64,000 nucleotides of DNA from Eurosta solidaginis (lineage: Eukaryota; Arthropoda; Insecta; Diptera; Tephritidae): positions 134,407,689-134,471,688 of the forward strand of contig NC_090321.1 of assembly GCF_040869045.1 (NCBI RefSeq). Reading direction: 5' to 3'. The position numbers and the translations under genes were made by a program. Below the pieces are notes generated by a model. The model was not told the DNA's origin, searched no databases, and was given only the letters and a program-made list of their open reading frames with translations. Of this stretch, positions 32,442 to 44,780 are shown piece after piece; position 1 is the first letter of the stretch, and every line of letters begins with the position of its first letter.

Positions 32442-33989
32442 TTTTTATACCTTTCATGATAATGAAATGGTATATTAATTTCGTTACGAAACCGAAAATT
32501 GTAAGTCCTTAAAGGAAAATAGATAGACCCACCTTTAAGTATACCGAAATAATCAGGTTGAAGAGCTGAGTTGATTTAGCCATGTCCGTCTGTCCGTCTG
32601 TTCGTCTGTCTGTTTGTATGCAAACTAGTCCCTCATTTTTTGAGATATCTTGATAAAATTTGGTGAGTGGGTGTATTTGGGTGTCCGATTAGATATTTGT
32701 CGGAACCGACCGGATCGGACCACTATAGCATATATCCTCCATACAACCGATTTTTCAGAAAAAGAGGATTTTTGTAATATCTTACCCAATTTAACAGATT
32801 GAAGCTTCAAACTTCACCATATATTTTCGTATATTGCACGTATTGTTGCCTGAAAAAATTGATGAGATCGGTCATATATATAGTATATATCCCCCACAAC
32901 CGATTGTTCAGATAAGGAACTTTTCGTAATTACTGCCCTATTTTAAGAGCTAGAGGCTTCAAATTTCAACGAATGCTTACGTATAGAGCATATATTGTTG
33001 TCTGAAAAAATCATAAAGATCGGTGGTATATATAGTATATATATGGTGGTATATATAGTATATATATATATATATTTTCGCAAATTTTAGCCCCATTTTA
33101 ACAGCTAGAAGCTTCAAATTTCACCGAATACTTACGTATATAGCATATATTGTTGCCTGAAAAAATCATAGAGATCGGTTGTATTTATAGTATATATTTC
33201 ATACAACCGATTGTTCAGATAAGAAACTTTTCACAATTTCTACCCCATTTTAACAGCTATAAGCTTCAAATTTCACCGATTGCTTACGTACATATATAGC
33301 ATATATTGTTGTCTGCAAAAATCATAGAGATCGGTTGTATATATAATATATATCTCATACAACCGATTGTTCAGATAAGAAACTTTTCGCAATTTCTACC
33401 CCATTTTAACAGCTATAAGCTTCAAATTTCACCGATTGCTTACGTATATAGCATATATTGTTGTCTGAAAAATCATAGAGATCGGTTGTATATATAGTAT
33501 ATATCTCATACAACCGATTGTTCAGATAAGAAACTTTACGCAATTTCTACCCCATTTTAACAGCTATAAGCTTCAAATTTCACCGATTGCTTACGTATAT
33601 AGCATATATTGTTGTCTGAAAAAATCATAGAGATCGGTTGTATATATAGTATATATCTCATATAACCGATTGTTCAGATAAGAAACTTTGCGCAATTTCT
33701 GCCCCGTTTTAACAGCTGCAAGCTTCAAATTTCACGAAATGCTTACGTATATAGCATATATTGTTGTCTGAAAAAATCATAGAGATCGGTGGTATATATA
33801 TTATATACTTCATATAAACTGTCATTTTTGCCCCTTTTTTACGGCTAGAAGCTTCAAAATTCATCAAATTTCATCAAATAGTTACGTTTACGTCATATAT
33901 TTTTGAAAGACGTGATTCGTACTCATAGTTTTTACATGCAGACCACAAAAAACGTGAAGCTTTGCATCCTCACACAGATTACCTACCTA
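32442..33989 (+). repeat. Array unit 5 (1548 bp)
   Basis: Typical order: head, CCCCCACAACCG monomer, TA-expanded monomer, standard monomers, GCGCAATTTCTGCCCCG monomer, tail. The hairpin loop carries a change (CATGATAATG). Confidence 0.8.
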
Positions 33990-35441
33990 TTTTTATACCT
34001 TTCATGAAAATGAAATGGTATATTAATTTCATCACGAAACCGAAAATTGTAAGTCCTTAAAGGAAAATAGATAGACCCACCATTAAGTATACCGAAATAA
34101 TCAGGTTGAAGAGCTGAGTTGATTTAGCCATGTCCGTCTGTCCGTCTGTCTGTTTGTATGCAAACTAGTCCCTCAATTTTTGAGATATCTTGATAAAATT
34201 TGGTGAGCGGGTGTATTTGGGTGTCCGATTAGACATTTGTCGGAACCGACCGGATCGGACCACTATAGCATATATCCTCCATACAACCGATTTTTCAGAA
34301 AAAGAGGATTTTTGTAATATCTTACCCAATTTAACAGATTGAAGCTTCAAACTTCACCATATACTTTCGTATATTGCACGTATTGTTGCCTGAAAAAATT
34401 TATGAGATCGGTCGTATATATAGTATATATCCCCCACAACCGATTGTTCAGATAAGGAACTTTTCGTAATTACTGCCCTATTTTAAGAGCTAGAGGCTTC
34501 AAATTTCAACGAATGCTTACGTATATAGCATATATTGTTGTCTGAAAAAATCATAAAGATCGGTGGTATATATAGTATATATATGGTGGTATATATAGTA
34601 TATATATATAGTATATATATATATATTTTCGCAAATTTTAGCCCCATTTTAACAGCTAGAAGCTTCAAATTTCACCGAATACTTACGTATATAGCATATA
34701 TTGTTGTCTGAAAATAAGCTTCCAATTTCACCGAATGCTTACGCATATAGCATATATTGTTGTCTGAAAAAATCATAGAGATCGGTTGTATATATAGTAT
34801 ATATCTCATACAACCGATTGTTCAGATAAGAAACTTTTCGCAATTTCTACCCCATTTTAACAGCTATAAGCTTCATATTTCACCGATTGCTTACGTATAT
34901 AGCATATATTGTTGTCTGAAAAAATCATAGAGATCGGTTGTATATATAGTATATATCTCACACAACCGATTGTTCAGATAAGAAACTTTTCGCAATTTCT
35001 ACTCCATTTTAACAGCTATAAGCTTCAAATTTCACCGATTGCTTACGTATATAGCATATATTGTTGTCTGAAAAAATCATAGAGATCCGTTGTATATATA
35101 GTATATATCTCATACAACCGATTGTTCAGATAAGAAACTTTTCGCAATTTCTACCCCATTTTAACAGCTATAATCTTCAAATTTCACCGATTGCTTACAT
35201 ATATAGTATGCATTGTTGTGTCAAAAAATCATAGAGATCGGTGGTATATATATTATATACTTCATATAAACTGTCATTATTGCCCCTTTTTTACGGCTAG
35301 AAGCTTCAAAATTCATCAAATTTCATCAAATAGTTACGTTTACGTCATATATTTTTGAAAGACGTGATTCGTACTCATAGTTTTTACATGCAGACCACAA
35401 AAAACGTGAAGTTTTGCATCCTCACACAGATTACCTACCTA
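33990..35441 (+). repeat. Array unit 6 (1452 bp)
   Basis: It contains the fusion GTCTGAAAATAAGCTTCC near 34705-34725, where most of one monomer is deleted. The same fusion recurs near 42985 and 47750, which helps trace block duplications. Confidence 0.8.
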
Positions 35442-37008
35442 TTTTTATACCTTTCATGAAAATGAAATGGTATATTAATTTCGTCACGAAACCGAAAATT
35501 GTAAGTCCTTAAAGGAAAATAGATAGACCCACCATTAAGTATACCGAAATAATCAGGTTGAAGAGCTGAGTTGATTTAGCCATGTCCGTCTGTCCGTCTG
35601 TTCGTCTGTCTGTTTGTATGCAAACTAGTCCCTCATTTTTTGAGATATCTTGATAAAATTTGGTGAGCGGGTGTATTTGGGTGTCCGATTAGACATTTGT
35701 CGGAACCGACCGGATCGGACCACTATAGCATATATCCTCCATACAACCGATTTTTCAGAAAAAGAGGATTTTTGTAATATCTTACCCAATTTAACAGATT
35801 GAAGCTTCAAACTTCACCATATACTTTCGTATATTGCACGTATTGTTGCCTGAAAAAATTGATGAGATCGGTCATATATATAGCATATATCCCCCACAAC
35901 CGGTTGTTCAGATAAGGAACTTTTCGTAATTACTGCCCTATTTTAAGAGCTAGAGGCTTCAAATTTCAATGAATGCTTACGTATATAGCATATATTGTTG
36001 TCTGAAAAAATCATAAAGATCGGTGGTATATATAGTATATATATGGTGGTATATATAGTATATATATATATATATTTTCGCAAATTTTAGCCCCATTTTA
36101 ACAGCTATAAGCTTCAAATTTCACCGAATACTTACGTATATAGGATATATTATTGTCTGAAAAAATCTCTATGATCATAGAGATCGGTTGTATTTATAGT
36201 ATATATTTCATACAACCGATTGTTCAGATAAGAAACTTTTCACAATTTCTACCCCATTTTAACAGCTATAAGCTTCAAATTTCACCGATTGCTTACGTAC
36301 ATATATAGCATATATTGTTGTCTGCAAAAATCATAGATATCGGTTGTATATATAGTATATATCTCATACAACCGATTGTTCAGATAAGAAACTTTTCGCA
36401 ATTTCTACCCCATTTTAACAGCTATAAGCTTCAAATTTCACCGATTGCTTACGTATATAGCATATATTGTTGTCTGAAAAAATCATAGAGATCGGTTGTA
36501 TATATAGTATATATCTCATACAACCGATTGTTCAGATAAGAAACTTTACGCAATTTCTACCCCATTTTAACAGCTATAAGCTTCAAATTTCACCGATTGC
36601 TTACGTATATAGCATATATTGTTGTCTGAAAAAATCATATAGATCGGTTGTATATATAGTATATATCTCATACAACCGATTGTTCAGATAAGAAACTTTG
36701 CGCAATTTCTGCCCCGTTTTAACAGCTGCAAGCTTCAAATTTCACAAACTGCTTACGTATATAGCATATATTGTTGTCTGAAAAAATCATAGAGATCGGT
36801 GGTATATATATATTATATACTTCATATAAACTGGCATTTTTGCCCCTTTTTTACGGCTAGAAGCTTCAAAATTCATCAAATTTCATCAAATACTTACGTT
36901 TACGTCATATATTTTTGAAAGACGTGATTCGTACTCATAGTTTTTACATGCAGACCAACAAAAACGTGAAGCTTTGCATCCTCACACAGATTACCTACCT
37001 ATTTTTTA
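35442..37008 (+). repeat. Array unit 7 (1567 bp)
   Basis: Close to the modal length. A small inverted piece, AAAATCTCTATGATCATAGA, near 36160-36180 is private to this unit. Confidence 0.8.
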
Positions 37009-37554
37009 TTTTTATACCTTTCATGAAAATGAAATGGTATATTAATTTCGTCACGAAACCGAAAATTGTAAGTCCTTAAAGGAAAATAGATAGACCCACC
37101 ATTAAGTATACCGAAATAATCAGGTTGAAGAGCTGAGTTGATTTAGCCATGTCCGTCTGTCCGTCTGTTCGTCTGTCTGTTTGTATGCAAACTAGTCCCT
37201 CATTTTTTGAGATATCTTGATAAAATTTGGTGAGCGGGTGTACTTGGGTGTCCGATTAGACATTTGTCGGAACCGACCGGATCGGACCACTATAGCATAT
37301 ATCCTCCATACAACCGATTTTTCAGAAAAAGAGGATTTTGGTAATATCTTACCCAATTTAACAGATTGAAGCTTCAAACTTCACCATATACTTTCGTATA
37401 TTGCACGGATTGTTGCCTGAAAAAATTGATGAGATCGGTCATATATATAGTATATATCCCCCACAACCGATTGTTCAGATAAGGAACTTTTCGTAATTAC
37501 TGCCCTATTTTAAGAGCTAGAGGCTTCAAATTTCAACGAATGCTTACGTATATA

Positions 37555-37723
37555 TGTTGCGCGTATACTTACAGCGAAGCTCGGAATAAATATAAAACAC
37601 GTTGTTACTAGTACGAAGTTTATTTTAGAACTGAACTCAACGTTGAAAATTTGAAAAACATAGTTGTTGTACATATATGCATTTTACAGGGATGCATTTC
37701 ATAGGATTGCCAGGTTTCCAATA
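37555..37723 (-). repeat. Copia 3' LTR
   Basis: 169 bp. It differs from the other LTR only at ATAGGATTGCC versus ATAGGTTTGCC. The polypurine tract lies just inside at 37724-37734. Confidence 0.93.
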
Positions 37724-37734
37724 CTCCTCCTCAA
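37724..37734 (-). promoter_or_regulatory. Polypurine tract of copia
   Basis: TTGAGGAGGAG on the minus strand abuts the 3' LTR, where plus-strand DNA synthesis would be primed. Confidence 0.75.
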
Positions 37735-37769
37735 CAATTATAGTTTTTATATAATCTCAAAAGGAAATA

Positions 37770-39359
37770 CTATTTCAATCCAAGCAAATTTACTAGTTTA
37801 ACATGCTTTACTTTACATAAATTCTTTGTCAAAATATCTGCTGGCATATTATCTGTGCTAATATAATTCAGATTGATTACAGTATTTTTTACAACATCTC
37901 GTATATAATGAAATCGGATATCGATATGTTTACTCCGGTTATGGTAAACCGGATTCTTCGCCAAATTATGTGAACTTAAATTATCGCCGTATATAGTCAT
38001 TGGTCCTTCATTCTTGCAATATTCAATCTCGCTAAGCAATTTCTTTAAATATACTGCTTCTTTTGCCACTGCTGTTAAAGCCATATACTCAGCTTCGGTA
38101 CTGCTTAGTGCAACTGTTGATTGTTTCTTACTTTCCCATGAAAATACACAGCCTGCCATTGTAAATAAATAACCGGTGAATGATCTTCTGTCTTCTGTGT
38201 TGCCACCCCAATCTGCATCTACATAACCTTCGGCTTGCTTACCAGTCTTTTTGTAAACAAGCTTAAAATCTTTGGTTGAAGAAAGATACCTTAATATATG
38301 CTTTGCTGCTGTCTCATGCTCAATGTGCGGATTTTGGTTTCGTTGTGCCAACTTGCTGACCGAATGCAAAATGTCAGGTCTTGTTGTTATCGCCAGGTAC
38401 ATTAATGCGCCGATAAGTGACTGATACTCAGTAGTATCTACTTTCTCGCACTCTGTTTTATCACAATGCACTTTAAACCCAGGATCTAATGGCGTAGATG
38501 CACTACGACACTTCTCCATACCATACTGACGCAGCATGTTTTGAACGTATTGAGTATGACCAACTGAAATAGCGCCTACACTTCCAATGCGTTCTATTTC
38601 CATACCGAGAAAGTGTCTTATTTTGCCTTTGTCTACAACCTCAAAATTGTTTGCAATTTGTCGCTTTATTTTTATAAGTTCGTTTTCGCTGGAACAAGCC
38701 ACGATAATGTCGTCTACATATACCGCAATCAAATTGTAATTATCGCCGTCTTTTCTCTTATATAAGCATGGTTCATTAACGCAAGCTTCGAACCCAATAT
38801 TTTTTAATATTTCATCTAACGTGTGATTCCACTGGCGACCTGATTGCTTAAGGCCGTATATCGCCTTTTTAAGCTTTAATACGCGTTTTGGGTATTTTGT
38901 GCTTACAAACCCTTCTGGTTGCTCCATAAAAATTTCCTCATCTAAATGACTATTTAGATATGCTGTTGAGACATCAAGCTGATGCATATGCAGTTCAAGC
39001 TCTGCCGCCAACGCGAACAACATACGTACAGTAGCATGACGAACCACAGGCGAAAACGTTTCGTTGTAGTTTATACCATATTTCTGACTACACCCTTTAG
39101 CAACTAACCGCGATTTGTATCGTTCTATATTTCCTGCCTGATCCCTTTTTAAATTGAATACCCATTTGCAACCAATTTTTTTCTTACCACTAGGTAAATC
39201 AACTAGCACCCATGTGTTGTTTTTCATTAAAGATTCATACTCTTTTTTCATTGCTTCTTGCCAGCGTTTACTACTTTCGCTAGACAATGCTTCTCTTACG
39301 CTCAGCGGTATTTTAACACGATTATCGTTTGCAAAATTAACAACGCGGACGACCAACAT
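37770..39359 (-). CDS. Copia pol, C-terminal part: reverse transcriptase and RNase H
   Basis: A 529-codon open frame. RT blocks: WQEAMKKEYESL, KWVFNLKRD, RLVAKGCSQKYG, then HQLDVSTAYLN with the first aspartate (D129) and YVDDIIVA (D216, D217). RNase H follows with GYVDADWGG (D381), STEAEYMAL (E422) and YGDNLSS (D459), then HIDIRFHYIRD and the typical copia end DILTKNL. All catalytic residues are present and there is no internal stop. Copia proteins normally run as one polyprotein of about 1400 residues; here the upstream part is in a frame offset by one base and overlaps by 23 bases. The apparent ATG at 39359 is therefore probably not a real start. Confidence 0.88.
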   Translation of the reverse strand: MLVVRVVNFANDNRVKIPLSVREALSSESSKRWQEAMKKEYESLMKNNTWVLVDLPSGKKKIGCKWVFNLKRDQAGNIERYKSRLVAKGCSQKYGINYNETFSPVVRHATVRMLFALAAELELHMHQLDVSTAYLNSHLDEEIFMEQPEGFVSTKYPKRVLKLKKAIYGLKQSGRQWNHTLDEILKNIGFEACVNEPCLYKRKDGDNYNLIAVYVDDIIVACSSENELIKIKRQIANNFEVVDKGKIRHFLGMEIERIGSVGAISVGHTQYVQNMLRQYGMEKCRSASTPLDPGFKVHCDKTECEKVDTTEYQSLIGALMYLAITTRPDILHSVSKLAQRNQNPHIEHETAAKHILRYLSSTKDFKLVYKKTGKQAEGYVDADWGGNTEDRRSFTGYLFTMAGCVFSWESKKQSTVALSSTEAEYMALTAVAKEAVYLKKLLSEIEYCKNEGPMTIYGDNLSSHNLAKNPVYHNRSKHIDIRFHYIRDVVKNTVINLNYISTDNMPADILTKNLCKVKHVKLVNLLGLK

Positions 39360-41652
39360 TACCAGTATGTATACGTTTCGGTCTTCCCCTTCCTCTTCGT
39401 TCAGTCAAACATTCATTTACGCAGCCTTCGTTGCATTGCACTCCTGCTTCTTCGTTGCTAACGTCGCTCTCTGCTTCCGATGCTGTTTCGTATTGCTCCT
39501 CCTCAATACGAACCTTGTTGTCGATTTCATTTGATGGTTGTTGTAATTTGCTTCTTATTTCATTTGTGTCAATTGTTACCATTTCTATCTCTTTCGCTTT
39601 CATTCTACCTAATACCTTTTCATCGAACATCACATCGCGTTTCTCAACTATTCTTCTTTCTTCGTAGTCATACAGTCTATACGCTTTTGATGTTAAAGAG
39701 TAGCCTACAAAAATATACTCTTTTCCCCGCTCTCTAAATTTATTGTGTTGACTCTTGTCTAACCCAATTGCTTTTGAACCAAACACCCTTAAATGACTAA
39801 CATTCGGCTTGTTGCCTGTCCACACCTCGTATGGAGTTTTGTTTACTAATTGTTTGGTTATCGATCGATTTCGCAAATACACTGCAGTAGCAATAGCTTC
39901 TGCCCACACATTTTCATTGAGACCTGCTTCTACTAACATACTACGAGCCATCTCTACTATTGTCCTATTAGCTCGCTCTGCGACACCGTTTTGCTGAGGC
40001 GTATAAGGAACAGTCAATTGCCTCTGGATGCCGCACTCATTTAGAAAATTATCAAATTCGCGATTCACATACTCTTTGCCATTATCAGTTCTTAGCACTT
40101 TTATTTTTCTCTCTGTTTGGCATTCTGCTAAGCTTTTAAATAATTTAAATTTCTCAATCACTTCGTCTTTCGTTTTGAGAAAATACACATACATTCGCCT
40201 AGATTTGTCATCTATAAACGTCGCGAAGTAACGCGCTCCACCAAGTGACAATTTTGACATAGGCCCACACACATCTGAGTGTACCACATCTAACAAATTC
40301 TGCGATTTATTATCGCTAACCTTCGGAAACGACTTTACACATATTTTTGCTCTCATACATACGTCACAATTTATGTCTTTAGGTAGTGTTTTTAGCTCTA
40401 AACCATTAACAATTCTCTTGCTACACAGCTCTTGCAGACTCTGAAAATTTAGATGGCCATATCGTTTATGCCACATCATTGCATTTTCTTCTACTGCACT
40501 GAAACACTTTTGTACACACATTTCGCTTTCAAATATATACAAGTTATTTCTCTTCTCTGCTCTTAGCACAATATTTCCTTTTTCATTCCTTATAATCGCG
40601 CATTGTTTATCAAAATTTACACGCACACCATTGCTTATGGCTTTGCCGATTGAAATGAAATTGCCTACCATTGTTGGTACAAATAATACGTCTCTTAAAA
40701 CAATGTTACAATTTGCTTTAATCAAAACACTTCCTACACCTGTAGCTTCTAAGTACTTTTCTGATGCCAACATAACTTTGTCTTTGCTCTCTTTAAGAGA
40801 TATAAACATACTTTTCTCACTGCATATGTGAGTCGACGCACCACTATCAAGACACCACGACGAACGTTTGATGCTTGAGACATCGGCTGCTGCCAGCGTC
40901 GCGAACGAACACTGCTCACTCTTCTCACTCTGCTTGTCTTTTTTCGGTGCTTTACATTTTGACGCTATATGTGCACGCTTACCACAATTAAAGCATTTTC
41001 CGTTGAATTGTCTATTTTGATTTTTACCTTCCCCCTTCGAAGTCGCTAGAAACACTTGTTGGCTTGTCACACTTTTATGCTGCCCCTCTGACTGTACTTG
41101 ACGATCGTACTCCTCTAGCAATTTAATTATTAGAACTTCGAAGGTGGGGAAACTGTCACGCGTCTCCATTGCGATCACGAAGTTCTCGAAACTTCGTGGC
41201 AAACTGGACAACAAAATTATCACTAAAAGTTCTTCGTTTAATTTAATATCCAATTCTGCCAATTTCTCAGAAATGCACACAAACTCTTGAATATGCTTTC
41301 CCATTGTTATATTTTCACACATATTCAGGCTTAATAACTTTTTATACAATGTAGCTTTGCGAATTGGACCGCTTGGCTTGTATACACTTTTTAATTTTTG
41401 CCAAGCATCTAAAGCATTGGTACAATTCTTCACATAGCCCAACTGCGATGGCTTCAAACACAATATAATCATAGCTAATGCCTTTTCATTTTCGCTCTTC
41501 CATTTGGCTTCTAACGTGGCATCGTCTGGCTTCACAAATTCGCCACTCACTACACTCCAAATGTCCGAATGCACGAGGATGCACTGCATCTGTATACACC
41601 ACGTATCATAGTTGGCGTCGTCCAACTTTTCTATTTGATACAGCGAACTCAT
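39337..41652 (-). CDS. Copia gag, protease and integrase part of the polyprotein
   Basis: A 771-codon open frame starts MSSLYQIEKLDDANYDTW at 41652, about 95 bases after the primer site. Residues 1-190 are the copia-type Gag. C220-C223-H228-C233 is the zinc knuckle. DSGAS at 269-273 is the protease site. H395-H400-C429-C432 is the integrase zinc-binding motif, and D460, D523 and E559 form the catalytic D,D-35-E triad (SDVCGP, RTDNGKE, NGVAERANR). The frame ends RRGRGRPKR...GRPRC and a stop, where the RT frame takes over by a +1 shift. Everything upstream appears functional. Confidence 0.9.
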   Translation of the reverse strand: MSSLYQIEKLDDANYDTWCIQMQCILVHSDIWSVVSGEFVKPDDATLEAKWKSENEKALAMIILCLKPSQLGYVKNCTNALDAWQKLKSVYKPSGPIRKATLYKKLLSLNMCENITMGKHIQEFVCISEKLAELDIKLNEELLVIILLSSLPRSFENFVIAMETRDSFPTFEVLIIKLLEEYDRQVQSEGQHKSVTSQQVFLATSKGEGKNQNRQFNGKCFNCGKRAHIASKCKAPKKDKQSEKSEQCSFATLAAADVSSIKRSSWCLDSGASTHICSEKSMFISLKESKDKVMLASEKYLEATGVGSVLIKANCNIVLRDVLFVPTMVGNFISIGKAISNGVRVNFDKQCAIIRNEKGNIVLRAEKRNNLYIFESEMCVQKCFSAVEENAMMWHKRYGHLNFQSLQELCSKRIVNGLELKTLPKDINCDVCMRAKICVKSFPKVSDNKSQNLLDVVHSDVCGPMSKLSLGGARYFATFIDDKSRRMYVYFLKTKDEVIEKFKLFKSLAECQTERKIKVLRTDNGKEYVNREFDNFLNECGIQRQLTVPYTPQQNGVAERANRTIVEMARSMLVEAGLNENVWAEAIATAVYLRNRSITKQLVNKTPYEVWTGNKPNVSHLRVFGSKAIGLDKSQHNKFRERGKEYIFVGYSLTSKAYRLYDYEERRIVEKRDVMFDEKVLGRMKAKEIEMVTIDTNEIRSKLQQPSNEIDNKVRIEEEQYETASEAESDVSNEEAGVQCNEGCVNECLTERRGRGRPKRIHTGNVGRPRC

Positions 41653-41745
41653 TTTATTTTTTATTTTTCACACAGTTCTATTCAAGTCTCTTTTGCGACA
41701 CACGCGATAACTTCCAAACGTTTTAAATATTATCCCGACAAGGCT

Positions 41746-41759
41746 CTGGGCCCATAACC
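41746..41759 (-). promoter_or_regulatory. Copia primer-binding site
   Basis: GGTTATGGGCCCAG on the minus strand directly follows the 5' LTR. In Drosophila copia the same sequence pairs with an internal fragment of initiator tRNA-Met instead of a tRNA 3' end. Confidence 0.85.
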
Positions 41760-41928
41760 TGTTGCGCGTATACTTACAGCGAAGCTCGGAATAAATATAA
41801 AACACGTTGTTACTAGTACGAAGTTTATTTTAGAACTGAACTCAACGTTGAAAATTTGAAAAACATAGTTGTTGTACATATATGCATTTTACAGGGATGC
41901 ATTTCATAGGTTTGCCAGGTTTCCAATA
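41760..41928 (-). repeat. Copia 5' LTR
   Basis: 169 bp, expected to hold the promoter. The satellite TSD ATATA and the rest of the split monomer (GCATATATTGTTGTCTG) follow immediately. Confidence 0.93.
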
Positions 41929-44780
41929 ATATAGCATATATTGTTGTCTGAAAAAATCATAAAGATCGGTGGTCTATATAGTATATATATGGTGGTATAT
42001 ATAGTATATATATGGTGGTACATATAGTATATATATATATATATTTTCGCAAATTTTAGCCCCATTTTAACAGCTAGAAGCTTCAAATTTCACCGAATAC
42101 TTACGTATATAGTATATATTTCATACAACCGATTGTTCAGATAAGAAACTTTTCACAATTTCTACCCCATTTTAACAGCTATAAGCTTCAAATTTCACCG
42201 ATTGCTTACGTACATATATAGCATATATTGTTGTCTGCAAAAATCATAGAGATCGGTTGTATATATAGTATATATCTCATACAACCTAAGAAACTTTTCG
42301 CAATTTCTACCCCATTTTAACAGCTATAAGCTTCAAATTTCACCGATTGCTTACGTATATAGCATATATTGTTGTCTGAAAAAATCATAGAGATCGGTTG
42401 TATATATAGTATATATCTCATACAACCGATTGTTCAGATAAGAAACTTTACGCAATTTCTACCCCATTTTAACAGCTATAAGCTTCAAATTTCACCGATT
42501 GCTTACGTATATAGCATATATTGTTGTCTGAAAAAATCATAGAGATCGGTGGTATATATATTATATACTTCATATAAACTGTCATTTTTGCCCCTTTTTT
42601 ACGGCTAGAAGCTTCAAAATTCATCAAATTTCATCAAATAGTTACGTTTACGTCATATATTTTTGAAAGACGTGATTCGTACTCATAGTTTTTACATGCA
42701 GACCACAAAAAACGTGAAGCTTTCAGATAAGGAACTTTTCGTAATTACTGCCCTATTTTAAGAGCTAGAGGCTTCAAATTTCAACGAATGCTTACGTATA
42801 TAGCATATATTGTTGTCTGAAAAAATCATAAAGATCGGTGGTATATATAGTATATATATGGTGGTATATATAGTATATATATATAGTATATATATATATA
42901 TTTTCGCAAATTTTAGCCCCATTTTAACAGCTAGAAGCTTCAAATTTCACCGAATACTTACGTATATAGCATATATTGTTGTCTGAAAATAAGCTTCAAA
43001 TTTCACCGAATGCTTACGTATATAGCATATATTGTTGTCTGAAAAAATCATAGAGATCGGTTGTATATATAGTATATATCTCATACAACCGATTGTTCAG
43101 ATAAGAAACTTTTCGCAATTTCTACCCCATTTTAACAGCTATAAGCTTCATATTTCACCGATTGCTTACGTATATAGCATATATTGTTGTCTGAAAAAAT
43201 CATAGAGATCGGTTGTATATATAGTATATATCTCACACAACCGATTGTTCAGATAAGAAACTTTTCGCAATTTCTACTCCATTTTAACAGCTATAAGCTT
43301 CAAATTTCACCGATTGCTTACGTATATAGCATATATTGTTGTCTGAAAAAATCATAGAGATCCGTTGTATATATAGTATATATCTCATACAACCGATTGT
43401 TCAGATAAGAAACTTTTCGCAATTTCTACCCCATTTTAACAGCTATAATCTTCAAATTTCACCGATTGCTTACATACATAGTATGCATTGTTGTGTCAAA
43501 AAATCATAGAGATCGGTGATATATATAGTATATATCTCATACAAACGATTGTTCAGATAAGAAACTTTTCGCAATTTCTACCCCATTTTAACAGCTATAA
43601 GCTTCATATTTCACCGATTGCTTACGTATATAGCATATATTGTTGTCTGAAAAAATCATAGAGATCGGTTGTATATATAGTATATATCTCACACAACCGA
43701 TTGTTCAGATAAGAAACTTTTCGCAATTTCTACTCCATTTTAACAGCTATAAGCTTCAAATTTCACCGATTGCTTACGTATATAGCATATATTGTTGTCT
43801 GAAAAAATCATAGAGATCGGTTGTATATATAGTATATATCTCATACAACCGATTGTTCAGATAAGAAACTTTTCGCAATTTCTACCCCATTTTAACAGCT
43901 ATAAGCTTCATATTTCACCGATTGCTTACGTATATAGCATATATTTTTGTCTGAAAAAATCATAGAGATCGGTTGTATATATAGTATATATCTCACACAA
44001 CCGATTGTTCAGATAAGAAACTTTTCGCAATTTCTACTCCATTTTAACAGCTATAAGCTTCAAATTTCACCGATTGCTTACGTATATAGCATATATTGTT
44101 GTCTGAAAAAATCATAGAGATCGGTTGTATATATAGTATATATCTCACACAACCGATTGTTCAGATAAGAAACTTTTCGCAATTTCTACTCCATTTTAAC
44201 AGCTATAAGCTTCAAATTTCACCGATTGCTTACGTATATAGCATATATTGTTGTCTGAAAAAATCATAGAGATCCGTTGTATATATAGTATATATCTCAT
44301 ACAACCGATTGTTCAGATAAGAAACTTTACGCAATTTCTACCCCATTTTAACAGCTATAAGCTTCAAATTTCACCGATTGCTTACGTATATAGCATATAT
44401 TGTTTTCTGAAAAAATCATAGAGATCGGTTGTATATATAGTATATATCTCATACAAACGATTGTTCAGATAAGAAACTTTGCGCAATTTCTGCCCCGTTT
44501 TAACAGCTGCAAGCTTCAAATTTCACAAAATGCTTACGTATATAGCATATATTGTTGTCTGAAAAAATCATAGAGATCGGTGGTATATATATTATATACT
44601 TCATATAAACTGTCATTATTGCCCCTTTTTTACGGCTAGAAGCTTCAAAATTCATCAAATTTCATCAAATAGTTACGTTTACGTCATATATTTTTGAAAG
44701 ACGTGATTCGTACTCATAGTTTTTACATGCAGACCACAAAAAACGTGAAGCTTTGCATCCTCACACAGATTACCTACCTA

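Larger units (their letters stand above)
37555..41928 (-). mobile_element. copia: Copia (Ty1/copia) LTR retrotransposon inserted in the satellite
   Basis: 4374 bp with 169-bp LTRs at 37555-37723 and 41760-41928 that differ at one position. The host monomer is duplicated as ATATA (37550-37554 and 41929-41933) and is otherwise uninterrupted. On the minus strand the LTR reads TATTGGAAACC...CGCAACA, so the 5' terminus is TA rather than the usual TG, in both LTRs. GGTTATGGGCCCAG directly follows the 5' LTR and is the copia-type primer site for a half-molecule of initiator methionine tRNA. TTGAGGAGGAG precedes the 3' LTR as the polypurine tract. The coding region covers gag, protease, integrase, RT and RNase H in copia order, broken by one frameshift. 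Confidence 0.93.
37009..44780 (+). repeat. Array unit 8, split by copia (about 3.39 kb of satellite)
   Basis: It has a normal head, then the copia insertion at 37555-41928, then more monomers. At about 42720 the tail (AAACGTGAAGCTT) joins directly to TCAGATAAGGAACTTTTCG, so a whole head was deleted and two former units are fused. Four or more near-identical monomer pairs around 43000-44300 show recent local expansion. Confidence 0.8.
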
